A DNA stretch of 64,000 bases. It comes from Theristus sp. LFF4_11. Its lineage: Eukaryota; Nematoda; Chromadorea; Monhysterida; Xyalidae. Below the pieces are notes generated by a model, which saw only the letters and a program-made list of their open reading frames with translations, did not search any database and was not told the DNA's origin. The stretch spans positions 22,501-86,500 of the forward strand of contig JASANC010002691.1 of the NCBI GenBank assembly GCA_030248135.1, given 5' to 3'. Of this stretch, positions 47,705 to 58,533 are shown piece by piece. The position numbers and the translations under genes were made by a program. How positions within the stretch are numbered: the stretch's first letter is position 1; every line of letters begins with the position of its first letter.

Positions 47705-50700
47705 TCAAATTGCAGTTCCAGACAGTGGCGGTCGATTGTAGGACAAAAGCACCGATGGTGGTCCATTTAGTTCGCTCGGTGCTCGAGATGATTGATTGGT
47801 TACTGTAGGCGGACGATCATGCACGTTGTGAATGTTGTTGCCAGCTCCAAGTTCCTGACCGTATTGTAGACTTGAATTAGTCGGTGGTGCTGGTGGAGAG
47901 TGAACATCGGCTAAGTCGTCATTTGGAAGAGTCTCTTTCTTCATCGTATTGTCGAGCTCAGCGTTCGTAAGCGGTGCTGATATGGTCGGCGCTCTGAAAG
48001 CATGTTTGAAATGTTGTCAAATGTGAAATTGTGAACATAAGCTTAACAAAGATTTAAGTTTAACAGAAAATAACAAATTTTTTAAAATGGGTGGGTAATT
48101 ATCTAAAACAAAGTTTTCTTACCGACCTGTAATACGCATTCATTAGCCGTCGATTATCGCCATATTCCTCTTTGCTGCGTTGCCGTCGTCGCCAATAGCA
48201 AATCAGGAATAACGTACTAATTATGATGATAATCAGAAATGAGGATCCGAGGCCGACCAGCCATTTCAAGAAGTATTCAAAATTGCGAGCTGTTTAAAAC
48301 ACAAAAATCTCAATAAATGTTTGAATTCATTATAGCTACACTAGTTAACTACACCACGAAGTGGGCAATTACAAAACCTACATCGACACCATGCCCACCA
48401 TCCCGGCGACCATGTTCCATTAACGCATGTTCGCCGCATTTCTCCGTGCAAGAAATATCTAAAAAATGTGAAATGCTGCATCATAAATTTAAAAAAGCTA
48501 GAGCGCTCTGCTACAAATGATCGGAAGTAGAATGGTTTCCGAATAATGAGATTTAAATAAGGAAGGTTCGCTCTTTTTCACCCTGACCCCTGGTTCCACA
48601 CGTGAAGGTAGTTTCTGCGGGTATCTTATTGTTATCACGGGTATCTACGATTAATATGACGTTTGAGCAATTCATTCCTTTATAATCAAACGGAACGTAC
48701 TCCGGTCGGCAGCTGAACACTAGTGTTGTTCCGTCAAGGTAATTACCGATCGGCGGGTGTTTCTTTACGCCGAAGCCTTTCGCTAAGTTGCCACAGCTGA
48801 TTACTGCAAAAAATTATGTTTTAGAAGTCCCTGAAAGATTTGTCATAAGGTGAAGGCGCACGTTTCTGTTCCGAATCTGTTTTCACTCGTTTGAATAGGG
48901 TCTCAAGCCGTAGCGTGTCCATTGCGTAATCCTTGCGGCCAGTCAGCAAGTAGTCATATTCGCAACTTGGAACTCCTTGACATTCCAGCTGAAATTTTAT
49001 AAAAAAAGTTCAAAAAACAGAAACAGTTGAACTTGACAAAATTGACAGTTGACAAAACAGTTTGAATGTTGAATTTTCTTAAATTACCAATCGCTATTGC
49101 GACTGAACTGTACCTCGACCATATCTCTAGTGAACACCAGCGTTTCATATCGACTCTGATTGCGCCAAAAGCTATCGACGTCAAAGACAGGCCGAAAGTT
49201 GGGTTGTGCAAACAACAGCGGATTGTAGAGCGCCTGATGTCTTGGATCAAATAGAATAGGAAATCGTACACCGTCCGCACGCCACTGTTCGCCGAATTCC
49301 GTGTAGATCGTTTGTAATTGTGATGGGTTTTGTGGATATTCGGCCTGAGTTTTTATGGTGGGTACTGATTTAAGGTAAAAAAGCCGTGCATTGTCATGTA
49401 ACATTTCAGTGAACTTCAATGTATTATTTTTTAATTTGACCTCGAGACTCAACGCGCTTATAGATAGGTAAGGTAAGGTATGGTAGGGTACGTATAGGTA
49501 AGCAGTTGCATGTACGACGCGGAAATTCCAAATTGGTAGAGTCATCCGAATCCCCTAAATAGGGCCGGGTCACTTGCCGCATAAGGATTAAACTACGTCT
49601 CATTTCTACGTCTGCTAACGCATTTGCTTGCAGAACTTAAAAAAATTGATGACATCGTACATGTACATATGTATCAGCAGTTTTGCGCATGAATCAATAT
49701 TAAATAAATTTAAAATCACACCTGAATAACTCGACAATCGGGTGACGTCAGTTCATCTTTTCGATCGCCATTGTACGTTCCAAGTAATCCCATTGTTCTA
49801 TAATGCGTCGTGCAGCGATCAATCGTCCTAACAGCTCCCTTAAAATTAAAAAGTAGACTTCAAGAATTTTTTCAACTTTGAACTAATCTAAGGATTAATT
49901 TTACCTCGGTACGTGCGGTTTCATTGTACGTTCCGGGCAAAGATACTTGCACCGAGAGGTATCCATTTGATTCGCGTACAATCACGCCAACACCAGTGGC
50001 AAACGAGATGTCAATTTCAGACATGTCCATGTTTCGTTGTGGTTTACGTAACACCATGCCTGATCAAAAGCAAACACTTGGTTATTAAAAAGGGACAATC
50101 CATCGTTGGCATTTAGAAAACCACATACCATTAAATATATTTAAAAATACCGTACCCTGGTAGATGTACATCTGTCGAATAGGGGTGTCAAGAAACTGTC
50201 TTAGCCCGTTCACATAAACATCGGTCTTGTAACGCCATCGGCGGAATGTTTTTCTTGCATAGACCTCGACTCGTGCGGAGCCATTGTCGCTAGCCGCCAC
50301 ACCCGTGATCACCGTGGCAGGTACTTCTGTGTCCCCTGAGAAATAGTGTGAAATAAAGGACGAAGTTACCAAAATTTTTCAAATTGAAATTTTTGATGTT
50401 CTTGAAATATGTGCCTTACATGGATTGAAAACTGTATTTTCGCACAAACTTACACATTGTTCTCGGAGGCTGTTCTAGCCTGATTTGAACCATCAGATTA
50501 TGCCTTGGGCTTCTCATCATCGTCAGAACGTAGTAACCACGACCTTGAAAGCTGTATTGCAGGCCATCATAGGTGAGCATGTGCGGCTCACCATATGCAA
50601 AACCTTTGTGATAAAGCGACGTAAAAAATCGGCGAAAACGACATTTTAATCCATTCGGCCAACTGGTTGTCAGCAACTGAAAATTCACCCGAAGCCGGTG

Positions 50701-53700
50701 GCACATAATTCTGACATCCACTGGTTTGCCTTCGCCAGAAATAAAACTCGCAGTGTCCTGCCCATTTGCAGCAAGTCTCGTAGCTGAGCAAATCGTTGTA
50801 AAAATTTGACAGCGACGGAACGTACGGTGGCTGAAAACAGTAAAATCTTTGAGACATTCAGAAAGCTTGACCGGAACGCTAAATTCCAATATCAAGTGGC
50901 TAGCTGAAACTGGGGTCGCCTGGGCTTGTGTCAGTGGCACCGACATCATATAGTTTACATATAGCTTACAGCTTATCTACAGTATGGTCGAATAAATAAG
51001 GCAGTTTTTGTATTCTATGTCAAGGCAGTATCAGTCGCAGACTAGCAGTTGTCTTTTTCAATGAATGCCAAGAATTTCCAATCGCGTACGTAAGGGACAA
51101 AAAAATGAACAAGATAAATAGCGCGAAGAATCAATTAGCTAAAAAGCACGTCAAATTCGACACAAAAATAGGTTTCTGAACCTCTTTTCTTTTATTCAAA
51201 TTTCGTGCGCTCGTTGCACCCTGAAAAAAGCAGCCATGTTTAATTGGCCATTCCGTTCAGTGACAACTACAGTATGGCCGAATAAATGAAGCAGTCCATC
51301 CAAGGCGGGATCAGTCGCAGACTAGGAGTTGTCTTTTTAAAAAATGCCAAACATAATTCTCAATCTTGTGTGCAAGGGTGAAAGAATGAACAGAATAGAG
51401 CGGATATTCCATTAGTTTAAAAAAAACGCGTCAAATTTGGCACACAATTTGTTTCTGAACGTCTTTTTTCTTTCGTTCAAAATTCGCGCGCTCCTTGCAC
51501 CCTGAAAAAAGCTGCCATGTTTAATCGGCCATACCGTACAAACCTGTTTATACGGAAACGCTCCCCACTCATGCGATCGATACGGTGTGCCAGGCCCATA
51601 GAAGTCCAAATACTGCGGTGTGTACTCATAGTCATCTGAGAAAGTTAAGAAGCCTTCGTGACCGTAACAGCACACTTGACCGGAACCAGTCCATCTGAAA
51701 TTCAACAAATTTTATTTTCTGATAGACTGCGCGGCAAAGGAAATGCACACTGTGAAAAAAAGCATACGCTGGAAAATGTTTCTACGTACACTGTCAACGT
51801 TGAAATTATGCAGTGCTGGTTACCAGGGTGATAGTTGCACCAGGTGTTGCCATCACGGTCGCAAGTGGGCATTGGCCAGAATCTTCCCATGTCCTGCACT
51901 GCTTGCTCGATCACGCAAGGGCAAGGAACCTGCATGTATCCGAAAACTGGTTTCTTCTGAAACTCGTAAAATAAGATTGTTCACTTACTGTTTTCTCCAG
52001 TTCCATAATGAAATTCTCTCGTCTGCCGTCGTACTCAAACCAATCCAGACACTTTTGCATTGCCCAATCGGAACCAAGCTCATAATTCCATTTTTCTTTA
52101 AAGTACCAACCGAACGGAATCAGCGGCGACATGTACAATCTGACAAAAAAGTTTCACTTTCGAAGAAATACTAATGAATGAAAAAAGACTCAGACGGTCA
52201 AAAGACTCAGACTCAAATTGATCGTGCTTTGTGAATATTAATTTGTTCATGCTATTCTGTTCATTCTTTATCCGTATCCATTGGAATATATAGTCGCCCT
52301 GGATATTTTGTGGTATTAGCTGATTGGTTGCCTGAACATCAGGTTCAAAAAAGAAATTGGACTGGACGTTTTCTTTTTTCTAGCTTTGTGATTTCTGTGC
52401 GTTTGTTTTGTGTGGGTAAACAAACAGTAAGATTTTAATGTGAAAAAAATCTTGTTTGTGACTTGTGGAGATTAAGACATCAAAAGCAGCATTTTCATGG
52501 CAAAAAAAACTTTATTTTGTTTCAAAAAAAACGACGGCGACGACGACAATTGGAAACTTAAATTCGCTGTTAAATATTAGCTGCTTTAACTTTTTTGATT
52601 AAGAAAAACACTTTGGAGGATTTGTGTGACGTAATCGTACATTTTGTAAAAAGCAGACGTGTTTTGCGGTCAATTCCCTTTTCCAGACACAACACGACAA
52701 CGAAGACGTTCGTTGTTCTTTCTTTGGCAAATTGACGCTTCGTTTAAAAAAGTTTCTTTTGAACCATAATTTCTGTTTTCACTTCAAGGTTTAAATTTAG
52801 AACGACAGTTTCTGCAGCAATTTTTTTCCGAAAGGAAACGTCGTCGTCGTTAGTTATCGTTCTTTTTTTCGAGCAAAAAAAAGTTTCTTTACCATGAAAT
52901 TTGCTGCTTTTCATTTGTCTGCAACTGGGATATATGTTGACATTCTTAAAAAACACACACAACTCTGTGACTAATCCAGCCTTGAGATGAATGCAAGGAC
53001 GTAATTTCTGTAGTTTTCGTTGACACTTTTTCAAAGAATTTGCTCCAAAAAACACTTACAGGTCGCCCATGTCCTTCTCCCAGTCTCCTGTGACACGGAC
53101 TTGCACCATGCCGCCAGTAAATTTGTGCCACGCCTCCGATTCCATCATTCGCGTTCGATCAAGGCTTTGCAGTTGAAACGTGTACTCCCCTTCTGAGTTT
53201 GAGACACCAGTTGCAATAGTGCCGACCTGTGATAGTCATGAAAACACCAATCCATCAAACAGTAATTTTGTGCTATCCAATCTCCATTGCTTTTTTTAAA
53301 CAAAGCAAACCTCCATTGCTTTTTTGAACGAACTAAGTTGGCGTTTCGAATATTGTAAAAAGACAAAAATACTAAAACACCCGCGTCAGTTCGTGCGTCA
53401 TTGTATCCTCCCAGTATCCATAAAGCAAAATGTCAACATTGGCATTAGGATTCGTCGTGATGTTCACTGCTGGCCATTTTAGTTTCAACTGGTTCGGATT
53501 CAAGGATCGCCATCTATTCTCTGTTTCAATTGGATCATCGATCAGTTGGACACTTTGACGCGATAGCGATGGTGGCACTGTGAATAGAATTAAGGGTCAG
53601 AAATGAAAAAAAAAACTAAAACAGCTGCAGAAACTGGTAGTCTTCCACCTTTCATGAACCTGTCGTTAAAAAAACTGAATCAACAGACTCAAATAGCAAT

Positions 53701-56700
53701 TGCCAAAGTACGGATAGGTGACGCCGCCATCCACCGACACTGCACAGCCGACCCAGCCAACCCGAAAAGTCAAATAGCCAGGAATGAAACATCTCGCCAC
53801 CACCATATCAATCTGAAAACATTTCTCCTGCTTGAAGTACCAAAATATTTAAGTTAACAAAGCATTACCCTATCGCAATCAATTGTCAGCTCGTTGATCT
53901 GGAATTTGACAATGTCTGTCGGACGAAAACAAGGACCGGAGATGTTGAGCGCGAAACTGCCCAACATTGGTATCATTGGCGTGTGTGAAAGCATGTGGCC
54001 TTAACAGATGTAACTTTCAAAACTTTTAACAGTAGATATTGTGCGTGTCTCAGTCAGCGTTAAGCAACTTCAGCTTCAGATAGATTTCCATAAAAGCTGT
54101 TAGTTTACAATCAAACTCGCTCGATGCAAACCAATATAACGAACAAGAAATTCAAAGCCTTATGCTAGCTGAACAACGAAAACAATATCAAGAATCAAAA
54201 ACGTTTGCGAACCAGTCGAGGCATTCGAGCATCCACCGTAAATCATTTCCTCATCAATCCTCGCCACCCATCGGCCAGCGGTCTGCGTGCTGCCGAACTG
54301 CACCAGTTTGTAACTGTTTCCCTCGGCCGAGTACGGCAGCTGAAAGAAGCCAGTGCCGTTGCCGCCATTGAAACCAACCTGAAATAAAAAAACGGTTGCA
54401 AATGCAAATGCAAATGTACGAGCGTCAAACAATTTGCAGTCTTTGAAACGTGTTTTTCAAACAGAAAATTAAGAACAAAAAACAGCTGCACAGGATTAAA
54501 CACAAATAAAACCAAATACAATACAACCGCACACACGACTGAGAAGAACTGGGACGGACAAAAAACAAATGTTTCACAGAGATCCGTCAAAAGCTAGAAC
54601 GAAACCCACAATGGCCGACTGTTTTCCGCCGCGGCCGGCGAGCGATCCGGCCTGCGTCGCCGACGTCCAATTGATGTTCGCGTAGTTGAGGATGACGTAC
54701 GTTCGGATCTCGTCGGTGGCGATCACCATTTGATAGGTGTTTTGCTAAATTTGAGGATTTTGTTGAAATTTTGTTTTTCCAATTCCAAACATTTTTATCA
54801 CGCACGAAAACAGCAAAAAAAGAAAGCAGAACAGGCGATTGTTTTGAGTTCGCTATGTGAAAACTAACCATAAGTGACCCGCGAACTGAACCTCTAACAA
54901 CCGCCCTGCTCTGGTTTAGACCTGCATTTAACGAAAGCAAAAATATTTTTCGGCGAACACAGTTACTCAAGGTTTTGTGTCACTCAAGAATACCGTAGTC
55001 TTGCATATGAGGTCTCCTTATATAAATTTGAAAATCAAAAATTTCTGAAAAAAGCAGAATTTTGTGTGACAACCTTATAAGCGGGAGGTGGTCTTATAAA
55101 GCGACCTTATAAACGGGGTGGAATTTCTACCAATTTAAATTTTTGAATTTTGTTGGTTTCCCGCAATATAACATTCCGCACACTTTTTGTTGAGGGTCTC
55201 ATAAGTTGGAGGAAGCTTATATGCAAGACTTAAGGTATTATCCATTTTTAGGTTCTGCGACTGAACGCGTGTGCAGACATTGAAAGAAAACTATTTTATC
55301 TTTATTTGGCAATTTGAAATCGCCTAGGTGACCCGGCCCTGTTTCGGGGACTCGGATAACTTTGCCAATTATGAATTCCCGCGTCATGCATAAAACTCTA
55401 TCTATAGTCGGACTGGATAATTTCGGGCATTACCTGATTGGCTGGTGCGTTACCGTAATCAGATTCAAACGCGGGCCGTTCAAATTGCGCTTTGTTTTTC
55501 TAATTTTTTTAATTTTTGAGTGATTGTGTTCATGAATGTTTGGATTTTTAATGGGCAAAACTTATTTATTATTTATGAAATACAGAAACATAAAAAAGTA
55601 CATTTTAAGGCGAATTTTTATTTTTTTTTCAAAAAAAGAACGACGGCGACGGTGATGCGCTCTCGACGCTCGAAAAGTGAATATTCGTTTGAAAACCGAT
55701 TGCTTTTCAAATTTTTCCTACAAAACAAATCATCATAAACAAAATTTTCAATTAAAAATCAAACACAACAACATTTGTTGTCGTCGTTGCCGTCGCCGTC
55801 GTTCTTTTTCGTAAAATGAATTTGTGCCTTTGGATGCAGCTGTTTTTAGTTTTTCTGCATCTTTGAACTGTTTATGGACATTTTGTTGCATTTTAAAAAT
55901 ACAGAACAGCAGCTTTCATGGCCAAATTTTTGTTTACATTTGTCACCGTCGTCGTCGTTCTTTTTCTGAAAAAAATAATAATTTGCCTTAAACTTTACTT
56001 TTTTTGATTTTTCTGCATTTCATAAATCACAAACAAGTTTTGTCCATTGAAAATTCAAACATTCATCAACACAAACACTCAAAACTTAAAATTTAAAAAA
56101 AAGCAAAGTGTAATTTAAACGGCCCGCGTTTGAATCTGATTACGGTAACGCACCAGCCAATCAGCTAATGCCCGAAATTATCCAGTCCGACTATATGCGC
56201 GCGTTGAGTTTAGGGACCAAAATGAAAGAGAATACATAAAAGAAAACAAAAACATAAAGAATCTCACCCATCGTTTCACTTGGTCGTACAACTGCAGCTG
56301 CGTCTCTTTCGGTGCTCCGCCGTAGGCCATGCGTTCCCACGTTACGACGAGCGCGTAGTCGGCCGTGAACCCGCGGGCACCCACCATTCCGTGACGAATG
56401 TCGCTGAAAAGAAAAACATCGTAAAAGTGAGAAGTTTTCAAAATCCAGCGCGCTGATGCTCCCAATGTTGTTGACTCAAAATTTCTCCAACTTTCATCAC
56501 CAATACTGAAAATAAGACACCCACGACAAACTTGGTAATCAGATCCAAGAATTCCGGGTCCTCAATCATTCCCGGCGCCGTCCTTAAACGTTGTCCCTTA
56601 TAGTAGCGTTCCGGAAATAGTCGCCTCTGGTCGCCTGATCTGAATGGGCCCTGTTGTTGTTGTTGTTGCTGCTGTTGTGTGTTGCGAAACAACGTTGACA

Positions 56701-58533
56701 TCGGGTCAGACGGTCGACCGATCATGTTTGGCGGTCTGAAGTGGAGTACCGTTTTGTGTAGCTTGTTTTTGCTTGAAATTTGTTTATATTGAACGGTGAG
56801 TTATTGGCAAAGCGTACAGCCACACAAAACCGTGATCGAAAAAGTGAGATAATAATGCAGATCAGACTTATTGGCTGCTCTGCGCCGCTCAGCCAATCAG
56901 CTTATGTGATCCGTTCAACTGAAAATTGTGTGATATGGTTCTCTGAATTTATTGGGCCTGGCCATCATCAGATGCAGAAACTGGTGGTAAAGTTGAACAG
57001 CTGCGTGTGTCAACACGTTGAAAAATGCCCCGAAGATCGCTCACCGATGAATTACTCTGTACCAGACATGACTGATGCGACTTTGACCGACGGCCATGAA
57101 CTCTTGGTCGATCATGAACGCGGCAATGATGCTGGCGTCTGGCTCTTCCGGCCAGAGCGGGTTCGGGAAGGTGTATGGCGGCTGGATGTAGTACGGGTAG
57201 GAGAACGCGACGAAGCCCTCCGGGAAAACCTAAAGGGGGCCTCCAGGAAGCAGTATTTGATGACCGCGTATTTATGTTTTTTTTAAACGCTACACTAAAT
57301 ACTGCTTCATGAATGCTGCTTCAGTAAAATGTTCTTTTCTAATTTAACACACCCAAAAATCGAAACCCATATGTTTTGTAATTATCGTGGGAGGCGCGGC
57401 AGCGAACTCCCACAATATTATTTTAGAAAGCTCATTGCAAAAGTTTCAATCGGCCAAAACTTTTATCATTGGTGATGAAATGACAAAAGCTTTTTGCTGT
57501 ACAAAGGTAACTAACAGTCTATCCATCGATACCAAAAATGAAGCATCGCAAGATCCTGTGGTTTAGCAGAACAAAAAAACCCGAAAAAAATCAGGATCTT
57601 GTTGTTGTTGTAAATCAACAAGGGTTGATTTTGTATTGAGCTGATGCGCGTGTACAAAGCGTAGACTTGCACTCACAAAGGTGTAATTGTATCGAAAACC
57701 GAAGAACGGCAGAAAAAAGTCCAAATCAATCTGCCTGTCATTCCAGGGTCGCCGACTGATGTCAACATCATAATAACCAAATGGATACAGGTGCCACCAG
57801 CCTGCAAAGACGAAAAATGAAATCTCACATACAATGTATCAGTAGCAGGTTAAAAATGTCGTGAAACAAGCTTGTCTAGAAAACATAAAAAAGGTCGAAA
57901 AACGTGAAAAGCTGGTCCACGAATCGAAACGTAAAACTTGTACAGGAGAAAACAAAATCTGAAAAACGTGATCAGCTGGTCTAGAAGGCATAAAACATGA
58001 TCAGAACACAAACTAACCAGAACACGAACTAAAGAACACTAACAGAATGCGTTAAAATAAAAAAAAACATGAAACTTTTTTATCTGGTAAGCAAAAAACT
58101 AGAAAGAAAAACGCAGAAAGCTTGTTTAGAAAACATAAAACTGGTTCGAAAACAACCTTAAACAAGCGTAGAAAACAAAAACAACAAAACAAAAACAAGA
58201 AAACAAAACAAAACAAAAGTCTTTAGTAGGAATGAAATAAAAATGACCAGAAGGAAACGCAAAATATAAGCTGTTCAGATTTTGCTCTCTAAGGCTCAAA
58301 TTTAGTTATTTACCTTCTTCAGCTCGCCTCTCAATGGTCTGATCAGGCCTCAATTGCTGTCCAGGCACTTGACCGGGAAGTTGAGGCTGATTATCGAACG
58401 GACTAAAAGTAGTGACCGGAAGTGCCTGCTGCTGCTGGTTGAATGGCAGATCGAAGGGCAGTTGTTGAGCATGGCAAAATGAAAAGAAGATTCCCACGGT
58501 GTAGACCAGAAGTGTATGTAATGTTCGTGGCAT
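47705..58533 (-). CDS. mesh: Mesh-like NIDO-AMOP-VWD-sushi membrane protein
   Basis: Drosophila mesh is a smooth septate junction protein; this has the same domain order and size (about 1352 residues, 25 exons). Exons, 5' to 3': 58533-58314, 57801-57677, 57229-57045, 56735-56532, 56403-56268, 54744-54610, 54378-54213, 53999-53869, 53812-53689, 53577-53381, 53226-53060, 52139-51989, 51929-51799, 51694-51544, 50830-50689, 50603-50454, 50335-50156, 50059-49905, 49838-49722, 49344-49114, 48988-48862, 48803-48582, 48441-48382, 48289-48127, 47993-47705; all keep phase. Signal peptide (VYTVGIFFSFCHA); NIDO (FPEGFVAFSYPYYIQPP, GFTADYALVVTWERM); AMOP (CPCVIEQAVQDMGRFWP, YETCCKWAGHCEFYFWRR); VWD (GEPHMLTYDGLQYSFQGRGY, GLLGTYNGDRKDEL); sushi (SCGNLAKGF ... 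TCVNGTWSPG); membrane helix (GLGSSFLIIIISTLFLICYW); Pro-rich tail. A short polyQ lies in the NIDO region. Confidence 0.9.
49440..49650 (-). repeat. SINE-like dispersed repeat, copy C
   Basis: Minus-strand relative: CGCGCTTATAGATAGGTAAG, TACGACGCGGAAATTCC, GAATCCCCTAAATAGGG, ATTTCTACGTCTGCTAACGC, GCAGAACTTAAAAAAATTGA. Contains a short GGTAAGGTA-type expansion. In a mesh intron. Confidence 0.75.
50980..51538. mobile_element. Two tandem MITE copies next to a mesh splice donor
   Basis: Copy 1 (about 50980-51255) and copy 2 (about 51270-51538) are alike throughout (TCAGTCGCAGACTAG, TTGCACCCTGAAAAAAG). Each begins TACAGTATGG(T/C)CGAATAAAT and ends with the near-inverse TTTAAT(T/C)GGCCAT(T/A)CCGT. 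Outer TA is present. The right end reaches base +6 of the intron that follows mesh exon 14. Confidence 0.8.
52293..52880. repeat. Degenerate or truncated MITE with CGA/TCG tracts
   Basis: ATAGTCGCCCTGGATATTTT and AGCTGATTGGTTGCC at the left resemble the end of the 55407-56197 element. GACGGCGACGACGAC (52530) and CGTCGTCGTCG (about 52840) mirror its arms. The matching right end is not visible. Lies between mesh exons 11 and 12. Confidence 0.5.
55228..56225 (+). repeat. SINE-like dispersed repeat, copy D, split by a MITE
   Basis: 55228-55406 matches 4495-4700 (TAGGTTCTGCGACTGAACGC, GTGTGCAGACAT, GGCAATTTGAAATCGCC, GGGGACTCGGATAACTTT, AATTCCCGCGTCATGCAT) and resumes at 56198 (TGCGCGCGTTGAGTTTAGGG, ACCAAAAT). 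The MITE at 55407-56197 sits at the join. Confidence 0.82.
55407..56197. mobile_element. TA-flanked MITE with CGA/TCG triplet arms, in mesh intron
   Basis: Ends TAGTCGGACTGGATAATTTC and its inverse. The inverted arms extend through GATTGGCTGGTGCGTTACCG and AACGCGGGCCGTT, with GACGGCGACGG / CCGTCGCCGTCG tracts inside. Removing it restores CTATCTATGCGCG, exactly the sequence of the uninterrupted repeat near 4695. Confidence 0.88.
57385..57640 (-). repeat. CAA-repeat / hairpin element, copy 3
   Basis: Read on the minus strand: a CAACAACAACAAGATCCTG start, GCTAAACCACAGGATCTTG, TTTCATCACCAATGATAAAA, GCAATGAGCTTTCTAAAATA and a terminal hairpin with arms GTGGGAG and CTCCCAC. Same family as 22320-22560 and 26700-27010. 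In a mesh intron. Confidence 0.82.
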
